From: Plutella xylostella
Taxonomy: Eukaryota; Arthropoda; Insecta; Lepidoptera; Plutellidae
Direction: 5' to 3'
Length of the DNA: 64,000 bases
NCBI RefSeq assembly: GCF_932276165.1
Contig: NC_064012.1
Span: forward strand, 15,507,501 to 15,571,500
Part shown: piece after piece, positions 1 to 12,760 of the stretch
How the letters are laid out: each line of letters opens with the position of its first letter
Position numbering within the stretch: the first letter of the stretch is position 1
Program-made: the position numbers and the translations under genes
The notes under the pieces: model-generated
Database searches by the model: none
What the model was told of the DNA's origin: nothing
The model's input: only the letters and a program-made list of their open reading frames with translations

Positions 1-2040
1 AACATAGAAGTTTTAAAATCGCCGTAAAAAGTAAATATCACTTTGAGCTGGTAGGATGTGGCAAATTTTCCGGTGCATCCGGGAAAAATGCTAACGATTT
101 CTATTTATAAACGCACTTTAAAGTTAAAAGCAATCGGTCAACGTATCTAAAAGCACTTTGGGGCCATACATTATTCTGATGGAGTGGTTTCCGGCTGATG
201 ACAACACCAAAACATTTCTCACGTGTAACTAGAGTACTCGTAATATGCTAATGAACAAAAAACACTTTCACACTGAAATCCAATTATTTTCCCAGTATTT
301 TAATTTTGAAGCGTGGCATGTGGCACACCCGTTAAGTAAAGCTTGGTTTTTTACTATGCTGTATGTACGAGTTAGTGTATGTCGTAGGAATAATTTGAAA
401 AATAGATTTTCGCGAAAAATACTAGAGATTTAGCAAAATTCTCGCTTTGGCACTCTTCTTACTCGCACCATTATTAAGTATGTTGAAAATAATCACCATT
501 GTCTGTTCCTCTCCAAACTCTAGTTATGAAATCATCCTACGACATAATATATTATAAAAAAATAACATTTGATTTACATTATTATATCAAGACTTGTAGG
601 TACTTTACTTTGAACATTTTTATGATATTTTGACGTTGTAATGTTTTCATTTTTCACCGGCCGGGTATTTATGAATTTCGCGTTAGAGTTAAGTCATTAT
701 GTCCCAGGAATTTATCAAATATTCAAATGGAAAATTTCAATGAAAATTTACGTGCTTATCCCACGCCGTAATGGCGGAAGGTTGCTATTTTATATTTTTA
801 AATGAATTAGGCACACCGAAACACGGAGCAGCTTTAGCACCGTAATTAATCGCTATTTACCCGACAACCAGTGAAAATGGGTTATATTGTCCCGATTCTT
901 TTCATTGATTTGCTTTCGGGAAGATCATTATTAATAAAAACTTTTTTTGTTAGAGGTAAGATTCGTCTAGAAAGCGCCAACAAATTGGGAAAAGAAACAA
1001 TATTTTCCTAACCGTGGTTGGGTTGGTTATGTTGCTGTATATTCGTATTGAAAACTAATACACAAATTCCAAAAAAATAAGTCTTCTCTTTTTCGGTTGG
1101 GATTAAAGAACAATATATCAAAATAAAACGCGGACCCCTAGCCCTTAGGTCTCATACTTGCCAAGTTTATGAAATTGGGCGACCCTTTTATGTTTATGAT
1201 TAAAATTCTGTCCCAACTAAGAGGCTCTCACGATGACTAATACTCATAAACAGAGTTCAAGGGCTTATTTTAAATTACGGGCAGAAAATTAACTGGTTTG
1301 TTACGCTTTATTTATGCTTTGATAATAATAAATTATAATATTTTATGAACTACTAGATATACAAATAAAAAAACAAATCTAATATATAATTTTTCGTTTA
1401 TTTACTGTCACGTCGAGATAATCGTTTTAAATTCAACCTAATCACAACCATGGCACATGGCTCTAATAAAAGTCAAGTATTCCAACCGAACTAATTCAAA
1501 ATTGGAGGTAACTTGGAAAGTGGGGTGCTATTTGCCGTGTGTTTGGCACGGACCCTCCATTTAGTTCGTAGTATTGTTTAGAATTTTTTTTAATGCGATG
1601 ATAAATTGTTTGCAGTCTGAATAAAAAATTAAATGCCTAGGTGTAGATAAGTTTGAATGTGAAATAAAACTTAAAATATTTATATTTAAAGATATTTTAG
1701 TACTTAAGTCCACCCTACATAAATCACTCAAACTCAATTTCCAAACAAATCAAGTAAGTAATCCCTCCTTACAATTTATATTTGTAGCAAATATTTCTAG
1801 CTGAAAATCCAGAAAAGACAAGATGGGACAGCTTATGAAATATTCCCTTTGAAACACGAAATCTGGCATTGAGACTGAGACTTAGGCCAAAAAAGTATTT
1901 AAATCCTGGATACAAATATGTACAGGATGACCATCGAACAGTTACTGTTTAAATATGAGATAACCTCTAGTGCTTATTCGCTGTCAGTACAGCAAGCATA
2001 GGATTCGATACTATTTTCGAATCTATACGAAGGGTCACTT
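1..2040. other. AT-rich non-coding stretch, probably ferlin intron
   Basis: I see no exon, RNA gene or clear repeat here. Reading frames are short and lack recognisable motifs. Because the ferlin gene runs leftwards and is incomplete at 5976, this stretch is most simply one of its introns. A small unrecognised exon could be missed by eye. Confidence 0.5.
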
Positions 2041-2146
2041 TTACCAAACGCTAAACGTATTTAAATGAAATTTTAAATACATGTTGTACTAACTGACAGA
2101 CGTATGACAGGCTACTAAATACGTTTAGCGTTTGGTGAAATTCCAC
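2041..2146. repeat. Short fold-back MITE
   Basis: The ends are inverted copies: ACCAAACGCTAAACGTATTTA near 2044 pairs with TAAATACGTTTAGCGTTTGGT ending near 2143. The roughly 100-bp size and absence of coding potential fit a non-autonomous DNA transposon. The family was not identified. Confidence 0.7.
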
Positions 2147-2289
2147 CTAACATATGGAAAAAACAAATGTCGCTTTTGGAACTAACTTTGCCTTACATTT
2201 TGACAGTGACAGTTGACGATACGCAACGTTAACGGAGGTTCGAAACTTGTGCTCGCGACTCAGGTTCCAAGGGTTAACTATAATGTGGC

Positions 2290-3620
2290 AAGTTACTTGG
2301 CGACCCTCCTTGCGGGGTGAAAGAAGTGGCGGGGGCGAGGTAGCACGACATGCTACACACGTAGAAAAGTGTGCCCGGATTAATCTCGCGATAGCTTGTA
2401 ACTATTTCTGACGTAAGTAAAATTTTATTCTATGAGTGTTCCCGTAAATGTCATATTTAGCTTAAAATTTATAGTTTGACAGCATTAAAATTTGGATGTT
2501 TACCTTCAGAATATCTACCAATTTGAATTTATGTAAAAGTGTTTTATTTTATAAATCAATTTCCATGTCACTTTCATGTTCACTCTCTGTTTGAACTTGT
2601 TCATCGTCGTCGTCATCCTCATCTTCATCATCGTTTTCATTTACTTCAATTATAAATCTAAGACAAAAACCAAAAAAACATTATACCTACTTTGAAGTAT
2701 AATGTACTAGAGTACGCCAGTCATATTAGTTCAGTGTACACCTATAATACCTATTTTATGTTTAATTTACATTAAATTATAAATAAACAATAACATACCT
2801 GTCCAATACATCGTCAAATACTCTATCAGATTTATAATATTCGTCTTAATTTTTTATGACATGTTCGTCACAATTTCTCCACTTTTCAGGCGAATAATTA
2901 GAGAAAAGCAACTCTAAGTCTTTTATCTCTTTATCTAAGTTAGAGTCAATCGACGTTCTTGCGAGCTCGCCTTTCACGTACCGCCACACAAGTTCAATAA
3001 GTAGATTTAATTCCGGGTGGTATGGGGGTAGGCGAAGCACGATATGACCATTTTCTTTCAAAATTTCATCAATTTTGTAATTTTTGTCTGTGTTTTGCTC
3101 ATTAATTACTTTCATTAAATCACATAAATTTTGGTTGCTTTCCTAGTTACAAGAACTGACAACTGACGCACTGTCATATGGACTCTTCGACTTTGTTGTT
3201 TACTTTTTCGTATCTGACTGCGCAGTACCAACCTTTAGCCGCGTAGCATGACTGATCCGGTACGCTGTTCTACAAGAAGCCCCTATATTGAGACATTATA
3301 CGATTTGTTGTTTTTAACGTTATTTTGTTGACGAATTATAGATACCTAATAATAATATAATGATAATATTAAAAAGGCCTCAACACTCATCCTAAGACTA
3401 ATGGTCTCAGGATCAATGATCTCATGTGGGTCGCACTCAAATTATGACAGACTATATAAGACATGTGGCCGCCTCGGCTGCGCGGCCGAGACTGCCGTAA
3501 CAATGACATGCAGTGCACGCGTTGCCCTTCACCGCTACCCCTCCCGCTACCCGCTGTCGTCTTGGGTACCTCGTCCCCTCCGCGTCTTTCACCCCGCAAG
3601 GAGGGTCGCCAAGCAACTTG
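2290..3620 (-). mobile_element. Degenerate DNA transposon with inverted ends
   Basis: A GC-rich block around 2290-2350 (containing GGCGACCCTCCTTGCGGGG) recurs inverted at about 3565-3620, giving terminal-repeat-like arms. Between them, on the minus strand, lies a fragment of a DDE-type transposase. The rest of the coding region is not recognisable, so the copy is dead. Exact ends and target duplication were not resolved. Confidence 0.55.
2846..3115 (-). pseudogene. DDE-superfamily transposase C-terminal fragment
   Basis: This 89-codon frame contains LPPYHPELNLLIELVWRYVKG, shortened here to its key feature: a P-Y-H-P-E-L-N run followed by a Glu and a Trp. That is the form of the last catalytic block in IS630/Tc1-like (DDE_3) transposases, where the final Glu binds metal. 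The N-terminal DNA-binding region and first catalytic Asp are absent. It sits between inverted arms at 2290 and 3620. It is best read as a remnant of that transposon. Confidence 0.65.
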
Positions 3621-3639
3621 CTAATCTATAGTGGTAGAT

Positions 3640-5480
3640 TTACTCAAGATTAAAAAAAAAGATAAAAGGGTAACCTTTAAAACATTGTTTAGACGTCTTG
3701 CGAACTGTATTCAAAAATATTAAAGTGTTTATAATAATGATAAAATCAACATATCCCAACAATGTAAATCAGAATAATAAAAGCCGTAGCTAACAAAAAA
3801 TACATGTTTTTTTCTCATGAATAATACATGAATTTCTTGGATAAAACATTGTACATGTATCCAGGGTCGTTTAGAGACGTTCTATCGGCCGGTAAAGGCA
3901 ATCCGTCTCAATAACATTCACTGAGCCCACAAATTATTCATCGAGTAATTCCAACGAATGGCGCCTCTGTTACCTGCCCTATTTTAGTTCTAAATAAATT
4001 ACCTGGCAATTCGTAAAGGCCTGCGTTAGTCCCACTGTTTACAGTGTAACTTTTTGTACTCAAGGTCAAGATACCCCAGGAGTGTCTGAGACCTGAGAGG
4101 AGGTCGATAATATTAATTATCATAAACAAGATGTCTGTGCCAGCCCTGTGTCGTATTTTATTTACCTGTGGGACTTCGGATGGGTATTATACTGTGGTAT
4201 TAAGTATCTCTCACTGGAAACTCGACGAGCGACCAGCTACAGGCGTAAACGCGGCAATATCTGCTGTGGAACGGCACTTGTTCTTCAAATTACTTTATTA
4301 TACGTCGAGGAACCGCTGGGGATCGTCTTGTGTACGTATTGGATGTGTTCGGAACATGCTGAAATATATTTTGTATCTGCTTGCCGACCGGTTTAGATAT
4401 TGTTCAATGTTCGTGTTACAGTGGTGTTTGATTAGTTCCGTGTGATGAAAAAGATCTTTATGTCCACCAATGATACCACAAGAGCTGGAGTTATAGTGTA
4501 ATTGATGATGACGTTATCTTATACTGAAGTATTACAGGTTTTACAAGGATGATGGAATTTTAAAATTGATACTGCAAAGAGTAGAGTCACCGTCAGCTCA
4601 CACGGCCATTTGCAGTAAATTCTGAGCCAAAGCCACAGTCATGGGAACAAAATAAAATGAGAAGTACCTACATGGTGATGTGGTGATAGTTGATCGAGTA
4701 TGGGTCATGTTTTTCTAGTCGAATACCTAACCTACATAGTTTTTAAATGTCAAAGTATCTAGGTAGGTAGTATCGAATAAATGTAGCAAAATAAATTTTG
4801 CAACAATTTTTTTTTTGTATTTATTCATGTAGAATCATTGAAGACAGTAGCAATGGAATTCAGTTATTTATCCTAATATATATTGTCGTCAACTATCTCT
4901 GTAAAATATTTTTCCTCAGCCACTCTCAAGTCTGTAAAGTCAACACGTTTCCGTTCTTCTATGTCCTATTGCCCGGGACCTAGAAGCTTAGAATGTTAGT
5001 GTCACCTAACTTAGTACTCCGACATAAGTTGAGAATGTGGAACTAAACTTAGTACTTGTGTACGAGCGAGAGTGGCTGTTTTGATAACACTATAAGTAAT
5101 TATATGGCCCAGTTTCTCACTTGACTAAATTTATCTAATAATGAAATTAGATCCTTTAACGACAACAGCTACGCCAATCACTGCGCTGTATTCCATACTC
5201 AAGTTATATTTAACTTGACGTTCTCAGGATGTTCTCAGGTGTGAAACTGACATTATCTCTGTGTATTATTATATACTGTAACTTACCTACTCTACACCCA
5301 GCCAGTGGGTGGCAATTAGTGTAATTGTATTGGAATATACCAAGAAATTTCTCTAACGAGGAAAGTAGGAGGTAAAGATCGGCCAGAATCTTTTTAGAAA
5401 TAATTTGATGTCACAGTGTGATTCAGTGTAAGTATACACAATATACATGTATGTATGTATCCGCTTCGATCAGTTTTTTT
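3640..5480. other. Non-coding, no identified feature
   Basis: The sequence is AT-rich with short open frames that do not resemble known proteins and have no supporting splice pattern. It is most likely ferlin intron. Confidence 0.45.
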
Positions 5481-5484
5481 ATGC

Positions 5485-5630
5485 CTTTATATCTTATAGC
5501 TGTTCCCGCAAGCTTCGCTTCGCCTTAAAAAGTTTTTCTGCGGGGATTCCGGGATAAAAAATAGTCTACGTTCTTTCCCAGACAGACAGACAGACACAGT
5601 TACTTTCGCATTTATAATATTAGGTAGAAT
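5485..5630 (+). repeat. Interspersed repeat relic (TAGCTGTTCCCG family)
   Basis: The block begins TAGCTGTTCCCGCAAGCTTC, runs through GGGGATTCCGGGATAAAA, and ends near AATATTAGGTAGAATGGAT with a short CAGA microsatellite. A related copy lies at 21807-21970. Such blocks are common in Lepidoptera; which element they derive from is not resolved. Confidence 0.5.
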
Positions 5631-5975
5631 GGATATGGAAAATGTTGAACGTTAACAGATCACGTATGTGTATACCTCTACAACGAACAGCTAACAAATC
5701 ATTCAATTGGTGCTATAGAACAACAAGAACTCGGGTGTTTTTAGTGTGGTGTGGCGTATGGCTAATAGAGAAATACATACACATAAAGACATATAATGGA
5801 GGATGTACCGCGCTTTTTAATTGTAGGTACTTATGAGACAAACCTGTATATTTGAAGACGTAGACAGCTTGATACTTAAAACCAATTTGGCACGAACGAC
5901 AGCTTAGCAGCACCTACACCACACCCAATGACAGCCAAACCTGCATATCCATAAAAAAAACAAAAGTACACTCAC

Positions 5976-6164
5976 CGGCACGGCCCGGTTGCGCTCATCC
6001 ACCAGCGTGTCAGTGACTGACAGCTGCCCCTCGCTGACCAGCAGCTGCAGACCGAGGGTGTACACCCCGAGCATCCTCGGGGAGCCCCAGCGGACGCGGG
6101 TCAGCAGCTGAAGAGTCAGCACCTCTCCAGGACCCACGGGCCTGGAGACCATCCATTCGAAGCG
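5976..6164 (-). CDS. Ferlin (otoferlin/misfire-like) exon 3, first C2 domain
   Basis: Exon of 63 codons bounded by CAG|CGCTTC on the acceptor side and CCG|GTGAGT on the donor side, phase 0 at both ends. It encodes the second half of an N-terminal C2 domain. The order RFEW, then a LGVYTLGLQ-type strand, then SVTDTLVDERN, matches the first C2 domain of otoferlin-type ferlins, where a VTDTLID-type motif is characteristic. Ferlins are C-terminally anchored membrane proteins with several C2 domains that act in vesicle fusion. The next exon should lie left of the window. The ferlin assignment is by recognition, not by a search. Confidence 0.8.
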
Positions 6165-6504
6165 CTGCGGAGAGGAGGGGGGTTTAGCAGTGAACTAATA
6201 TTACTAACGTATAGAAACGACACCGCGAACTTGACAGTTGCGCTATGCTTTGTTGCCGCTCGGCAACAATACATTCATGCTGTCACTGGAATCTACATCC
6301 GAGTCAGCGTTTCTTCATTCGTTTTCGGGAATCTAGGACTTGGTAGCGCGCTCCGCACTGCTTCACGTGGAGGTTCAGATGTTTGTTCGCGGTGTCTGTT
6401 CTAGTACGCTAGTACATAATACTTCAATGGGTTTTAGGCTTTGCATGAGAGTCGAGGCGGCGGCGACAAAGAGGCTCGCCTGTATGTTTATTATTTAAGT
6501 CTCT

Positions 6505-6634
6505 CCTCCACCCAAAGGTTGCCTGAAGAGGTCGATTTTAGCGATAAGGCCGCCTATTGCGTTGTATCCACTTTATTATAAATTGTTAGTTGTGTCCTGT
6601 TAAGTCAATAAAGTAGTATTCTATTCTATTCTAT
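6505..6634 (+). mobile_element. LINE 3' tail
   Basis: The run GCCTGAAGAGGTCGATTTTA followed by GCGATAAGGCCGCCTATTGC is typical of the 3' end of a lepidopteran non-LTR retrotransposon. It ends in an AATAAA-like sequence and a TTCTA microsatellite. Only the tail remains. It lies in the ferlin intron between exons 2 and 3. Confidence 0.65.
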
Positions 6635-7381
6635 GTTTTCTATATGCGAGCCTAGGTCGACGGTTGCTGAAGAAGTCCAGGCAAAGTCGCGGTGCAGGCA
6701 AGGCGATATATGACATTGTAAATGAGACATAATTCCCTGATCTGCGCCTTAAAGCTAATTCGACGCCACTGAGACGCGCGCGGCGACGTCGCCTCGACTC
6801 TAGCAGTGGACGGAGTGCCTTAGTTCTTCTTCTTCTTATCGTGACGGTGACACAGGAGCTACATGGGTTGGCCACCGTGGTGAAAGAATTGGCCAGTCGG
6901 ATTAGCTTTATTCGCTGAGTGTCCAGGACACGACGAATTTACGAGTATAATTTAGGAGCAGATTTTAAGGAGATATTACTTATTAATTAACAATGATTCT
7001 GTAAAGTGTATGATAAACTGCGAAATAAAAGATCAAACTAATCGCTTTTTCTAGTAATCCTGTCAGGCTAGATAAAGTACTTGTACCTACTTATTTATAC
7101 ATATTGGCATGAACAATGGACATGAAATATGTCAGTCATGAATTGTGTTAGCGAATTTGGGAAAAACAATTTCTTGTGATGCTTTGTTACAGGAAAACTA
7201 AAATGTAGCAACTATTTGTTTGAGTGAGTTTCTTTCGCCATTTCTTCTCCTCAGTGACTGAGCCTTTGTGAAATGGTGGTAGACTCATAATCTTGACAAC
7301 CAACAAAATATACCTAATTGCAAAATTTTTCATTTAATAAATATAATTATTATCTATTCTATTATCGTAAGTGGTACTGAC

Positions 7382-7440
7382 CTCATGCACGTAGACGATG
7401 TCTTCAGAGTCGGAGAGGATGTTGGAGTACTTGGCGGCGC
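7382..7440 (-). CDS. Ferlin (otoferlin/misfire-like) exon 2
   Basis: A 59-nt exon with acceptor TTGCAG|GCGCC and donor GAG|GTCAGT. It enters in phase 1 (completing a Gly codon) and leaves in phase 0, so it joins exons 1 and 3 in frame. It reads AAKYSNILSDSEDIVYVHE, matching the central C2A segment of ferlins, where an acidic stretch precedes the F-x-W core. Confidence comes from the three exons forming one continuous C2 domain. Confidence 0.8.
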
Positions 7441-8269
7441 CTGCAACAGAATTACCCAGCGTCAATCATGCTACCCTCAGTGATTTTAATAATGAGAATT
7501 AACCTGGGTCAATAACGCAACGTTAAGTAATTACTTATAAACCTTATGAATTTTTAGGGTTCCGTACGGCAAAACGTCAAAAGGGAACACTTATAGGATC
7601 ACTTTACTGTCCGTTTGTGTTTCTGACTGTCAAGAACCTATCGGAAATCCGTAGGGCCGTAGCGTTATCGAGTTGAAAGTAAAACAAACGGAGTTAAAAT
7701 AACTAAACATTCTGAACAGCTTTTGTTTATTCTTGACACTGCTCTCACGGGACGTGTCAGTAGCACCTTTCTTCTCCTTTCATACCTAACCTTATTGGCT
7801 GGACTGTAAATAGTTTACCAGAAATCGTGTCCTCGCATAAACCCAATTACTTTTATTGGAAGCTCTTACCTTTCTCTTAGCTTGATCGTAAATGGTTTAA
7901 AGAAAAGAAAAGATGCAGGTCCTATTTACTCAATAAAAACCTACTTTATTTAGTTAGTACGTACTCAATAGTTATTATTATTACTTGGCCATCATCTTGA
8001 GCCAACAGGTCAGTATTCGTTCACTGTTTTACACAGAGAGTATGCTCCTCCTTAAAAGACCTAAAACATACGCGACGTTATCCAGAGTACGTTACAAAAA
8101 GTTTTATAAAATTACTGCAAACGGCAGTTGATGTTCGGAAGTCGACGTTTTTAATACAATTTTCCTTTTAAATTTTCGATGTTGAGAACTGGACAGTGGA
8201 CAATATTAATTGATGGGCAATTAAAATGGCGTGAGCACCGCGTTTTAAAAGCTCGTTTTTTAAACTCTC

Positions 8270-8515
8270 CTAAGGATAGGCCTGATCTTAGATTCTCATG
8301 TCACAAACACAGTTGTGCCACCATTATGAAACCGTAAAACTAGATTAACTGCCAGTTTCTATATCTCTATCTACATATCTATAACTGGTAGTTACTTTCA
8401 TACGACTTTGACATTTTCTGTCAAAATCGTAGGCAGTTAATCTAGTTTTACGGTTTCATAATGGTGGCACAACTGTGTTTGTGACATGAAAATCTAAGAT
8501 CAGGCCTAACCTTAT
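8270..8515. repeat. Near-perfect fold-back MITE, about 245 bp
   Basis: The arms TAGGCCTGATCTTAGATT near 8277 and AATCTAAGATCAGGCCTA near 8491-8508 are inverted. The pairing continues inward through AACTGTGTTTGTGACAT. The centre carries AACTGCCAGTTTCTATATCT, also found in the fold-back at 22868-23030, so the two share a module. No protein is encoded. Confidence 0.85.
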
Positions 8516-9452
8516 GGGAGTCACAACTCCCTTGAGTCATCAACTCTCCAGCCTTCCTCTATCTATACTATAGGATCACATAACAAACTCAATAACAAAC
8601 TGGCAGAAGTAAAACACATTTTAGTTCAAACAGCCCGTCGCCCTTAAACTTTTGATTGAAAGCGCAATGTCTCTCATATTTACCGACATAAAAGTTTTAC
8701 GTCCATACCTTACTGTGTTACCTGAGTAAATATAAAAACATAAACAGGGTGCTTCTGCTATATTGTAGGGTTTTGAAAGGTTATTCGACTGTGATCTGTA
8801 TTCTAAAAAACTCCGAATATTAACCACAAGAATCCCAATGGTAACCGGCCGACTAACGTTTCGCCAAAAACATGATTAATAATTTTATACTTAAACGGAT
8901 TAAAATGTTAATGGAAGGCAATAACATATTTGCCTACCAAAAATGCTAAACTCCAAGGTTTTTTTTAGTAAAGCTAAATATTTACGTCCTAGGTAAATGC
9001 TATTTATTTTATTGGTATATTATACCTACACATCGGAAAATTGAAGACCACAGACACTCTCCCTTAGTCTCCAAAGGTAATAAGGGTAGACACCAAAGAA
9101 CGGTGAACCTTTTACCTTTGAAGTCGCATTACATCCAAATACGGTACAAACGCTCAGCTAAGATGGATTAGGGTTTGCGCTTACCCATAAATCTATTGGA
9201 CAACCAGGTAATAGGATAACATAAAACTAAAGGAAATATTGAAGAAAACAGTTGTAAAAATTATGAACCTACGCACAGCAGCTTCAAGACCAATTTCATC
9301 AAACTAAGTTAGCTATTAACAATCCGTTACCTGCCTTCGTTTAAGTAATCCCTTACAAAATTCCGACCCTAAATGGTGTAAATTTTTTATATACTTACAT
9401 GTAATTAAATTTTTAACAGAGTATTTTATGTTTAAGGTCGGCTAAATTCTTA

Positions 9453-9575
9453 TGCGATGTTAAAAATGTACTTCAATATTGCAGACATCATCATTACATT
9501 AAGCTAGCCTTTTCCGTTTAGGAGTTATGTGGTGCTTTTCTTACTAGAACTTTTTCATTGCTGGTGAGTGCGTTT
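9453..9575 (+). repeat. Partial copy of the CACTCGCGAGCAA MITE family
   Basis: Only the right half is present: GTACTTCAATATTGCAGAC, CTAGCCTTTTCCGTTTAGGAG, then AACTTTTTCATTGCTGGTGAG. The same order occurs in the fuller copies at 45955-46199 and 17726-17992. Confidence 0.65.
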
Positions 9576-9703
9576 TGATATAGCAATCAGAATTCTGATA
9601 TTTGGTCACAGAGTGTGGTGATATTAAGGCTCATGCATAAATGTCTCCCTATTCCTCAATGGTCGTCAATCTTTGGGTCTTCAATTGGACTAACCAACCC
9701 ATT

Positions 9704-9842
9704 TAAGGTAAGCGTCTACCTATCGGTACCGTACGCAACGGATACATCGCATTCAGTATCCCTATGCCGTTTCTCCATACATTTATGACAATCTGCTTGA
9801 TACGATACGACCGACATCGACAGGTGGACGCTCACCTTTAAA
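9704..9842. repeat. Small inverted-repeat element flanked by TTTAA-like sequence
   Basis: AAGGTAAGCGTCTACCTATCG on the left pairs imperfectly with CGACAGGTGGACGCTCACCTT on the right. The roughly 140-bp size and lack of coding sequence suggest a MITE. The family is unknown. Confidence 0.5.
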
Positions 9843-10379
9843 GTCGCTCAGCGTGTTATAGAATTTAAAATCGAATCATCGCATCATAAACCGACATAGC
9901 TGTCCAAACTACAGACCGCTGAAGGGCTAGCACAGGGTGCGTTAAAGACGTGACAAAAGTTTTGCATCATCGCGCAGCCTCAAGAGTGGGCGCGATGGAG
10001 AACTTTAGCCACGTCTTAATTGCGCCCCGTGCTAGACCTTCTGGACGAGATGTTTCAGGCGACTTGTTACTATTATTATTATTATTTAGACCCCCTTTTT
10101 TGTTCGCCGGCCATTTCCCAAAGTCTGAAAACAATTATCTCTCATTTCGTCCCGCCGATGGTAGCGTATAGTGGAAAATCGTGGAAACTAATGGATTTTC
10201 CACCAATAAAGTCGTTGAGCGCAATATGGAAGGAGCTAAAGGTAAGCTAAATAATTATATATAAAGCAGGTATCCCTGAAATAACAGGCAAAGGCAGTAA
10301 CAGTGACTGTAGATCGGTAAAATTATCTGCTGATTTGATTTATAACCGTTTGGATGTACGATTTCGAATGAATACCAAG

Positions 10380-10510
10380 AGCAGGTAAACGTAGCGTGGC
10401 GTGGGACACCGTCCAGTGGACAACGATAAAGACAAAGGAAGAGGACCCAGTGTAGTGCCAAGACTTGGGGGATTCCTGGGTCCAGTATACTGAGATTATT
10501 GGCATAACAA
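10380..10510 (+). mobile_element. Decayed LINE tail
   Basis: It follows the order of the better copy at 17996-18170 (GTAAACG..GTGGGAC..CCAGTGGAC, later a TCCAGTA block) with many changes. A fragment of a second repeat family (CTTACGGGGTAGGCAGAGGT) lies just downstream at about 10628. Confidence 0.45.
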
Positions 10511-11042
10511 AAGCAATATCGAGTGAACGAGATTTGAGCAACCCTGACATCTAGCGTAAACGCTTGTTGAATTAATATGTAACTATGCCTTTATTATTAG
10601 GATAACCTCTTGGGCTGGTGTAATCCTTACGGGGTAGGCAGAGGTGCATTAATTTACCCAGTTTTCGCCAATTTCATATTGTTTCCAATGTAATTGGGGC
10701 GGGGCGGATGGTGGGGGTAGGTTTCCATTATTAAGGATAAAAAATCCTATGATCTGGGTGCTAAACCTTTCCCGCCGGAATCAAACCTGAGGACTTCGGT
10801 GTTTTTAAAACATCCTAAATTAAGCGCATTTACACCGTTGAGTGGCCCTTACACACGCAATAAAAACATTAAAACACACTTTCGTTTTTGAAACTCCGCA
10901 AGCATTGGATTCGCAGCGTTAAAATATTCAGTAGCAAAAATATTAATAATAATAATTTCCATCTCAGGGCGCCGCATGCTCCTTACTCCCTTACGGATAG
11001 ACAAAAGACAATCGCACGTATCAGCAACTCGAGGACACTCAC

Positions 11043-11121
11043 CTCTGAACTCCAACTTGGCGTAGATCTCGCTCTTGCACTTCAGCACCTTGAACCGGTT
11101 CAACTTCACGACGAGCGACAT
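11043..11121 (-). CDS. Ferlin (otoferlin/misfire-like) exon 1 with start codon
   Basis: The exon starts at the ATG at 11119-11121 and encodes MSLVVKLNRFKVLKCKSEI and a further seven residues, ending AGA G|GTGAGT in phase 1. The short hydrophobic first strand followed by basic residues and a KLEF-type strand matches the start of the first C2 domain of otoferlin-type ferlins. It joins exon 2 at a Gly codon. The upstream region to about 11500 is unusually GC-rich (GGGCGGTGGCGCACGCACCC), as expected for a promoter or 5' UTR. Ferlin identity rests on the continuous three-exon match. Confidence 0.8.
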
Positions 11122-11500
11122 GCTCAGAGTCTACCGCGGACACCCGCGCACGCTCACGAAAAAACACTCAGAACTACCCGCAATTTACCAGGAAAATTTG
11201 AAACGCAAAAGAAAAAGAACTTTCACCATTGCTGAAACTTTAAGTTTTACGTGTGAGAGGTTAGGTTGAGAGTTGGGAGGCGACCGATGCGTGCGGGTGT
11301 CGACTGCCGAGTGACGGGGCTGGAGCTGGCTCGGGGCGGTGGCGCACGCACCCCGCCCCGCACCCCCCCATGGCTCCCTGGTACAGAAGCAACAAGGTTC
11401 TAACACAGCCTAGTTTCAGGCCGCAACAGGCTGGCTGGCGTGCCGCAACAGGATAATTCCGGTAAGTAGCCGGTGGCCAGGGCCGCGGCATGGCGTGATT
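11122..11500 (-). promoter_or_regulatory. Probable ferlin 5' UTR/promoter, GC-rich
   Basis: The 11270-11500 part is GC- and CpG-rich in an otherwise AT-rich neighbourhood and lies directly upstream of the ferlin start codon. No TATA box or initiator was identified with certainty. Antisense reading frames here look like shadows of base composition. Confidence 0.4.
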
Positions 11501-11877
11501 GCGAGGGATCTGTCAAAGGGAAACAGTAGCGTTTGCTAAGTACCTACCTGCAAACTCGAACGAACTTTTGAACAAAAGGTTTTCCGACGGCATGGTTTTA
11601 TGAGCGGGTGAAATGTACTTAATAATGTTTTCGTTCTGTAGTCGAAATAAGAAGCTTTTTTGTAGGTGGTGTTATGACTTGCAAACATAGAGCAAGAGTA
11701 TATTCCGATTCTGAGACAAACATGCTGTGTTGCACCTGGAGGGTTACTCCTGCTTTGCAAAAATCTAATAAATAAGCTACCACACATAAGGTTGTGTGAT
11801 TAACGCATGAGTAGGTACTCAGCCCTTGGATTTTGTTTAGTATTTTATTTCTATCTTTCAGTATAATAATATAGTTA

Positions 11878-11928
11878 GGATGGATAATTATAAATTAAGA
11901 GCTTATTCTTAATTTATAATTATCCATA
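11878..11928. repeat. Perfect AT-rich hairpin
   Basis: ATGGATAATTATAAATTAAG and CTTAATTTATAATTATCCAT form about 21-bp arms around a short loop. Role unknown. It may be a MITE core or a cruciform-prone site. Confidence 0.7.
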
Positions 11929-12691
11929 ATTAAATAACTTACATACTTTAATATAAACGTAATGTACCTATGCCGTAGATATTATGTCGGTTTACAAACG
12001 CCACCTAAAACATTTCAGGTGAAGAGTCGTAAAAACTGAGACCATTGCTGAAAATATCGCATCACCGCTGGAGTTACTCCGACTAACATAATTATGTGCT
12101 GGTGTTGCCAGGAGCGAGAAATCTACCGAAATGTGGCAAATTATGAATTAGTCTATGACTATCCTGTATGACTATATTGTATTGAGAACTTATTTCTTAC
12201 ATTTAACCCGTGTAGTAGGACACTATGATCGAAATATCATGATTGCTGTTGGTGGGCTGATGATGATGATTAATATGTAAATATGTAATGTACATCTCTT
12301 GAATATGATCCTTATAACTTATCATTGAAGATACCCTGTAGTACGTAGGTTTTGAAATAATTACTCTCACAATAGGGAATATGCGTAATTTTTTTTTATA
12401 CTTTTATTGGATAGTTTTACATCACTTTATTATAGTAAAAAAAAAATCAACGCCAAAATAAGTAATTTAAGGTATTTTAAAGAAAGTTAAAAAATTACAA
12501 CCATCACGACCACTTTGAAATTCCCGTCAGGATGGCGGGCTGTCGTGACGTCATAATCGTTTAATTTCACGGCTCAGAATAATGAGTCCCGTCAGTCGGC
12601 ATAGATTTTTTACCTAATCAAGTAATCACAGAGTACTTTTGTATTTTCAACAAACCAATGTTGTCATGGTAACAAACGAAAAAGGAAGTGT

Positions 12692-12760
12692 ATAAAGTGT
12701 GATCAGTGGCTGTTTTGTAATGGTAATAAAGTGTGACCAGTGGCTGTTTTGTAATGGGAG
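12692..12760. repeat. Two-copy tandem repeat, about 34 bp
   Basis: AAGTGTGATCAGTGGCTGTT and AAGTGTGACCAGTGGCTGTT follow each other, both continuing TTGTAATGG. It lies in the left arm of the long-inverted-repeat element. Confidence 0.7.

Noticed and set aside
3387..3631. Overlapping open frames on both strands in a GC-rich block
   Set aside because: The block is an inverted copy of 2290-2350 and part of a transposon end; the proteins have no recognisable motif.
6621..6875. Arg-rich minus-strand frame of 84 codons
   Set aside because: It begins in a LINE tail and microsatellite and lacks splice sites or similarity; it lies in a ferlin intron.
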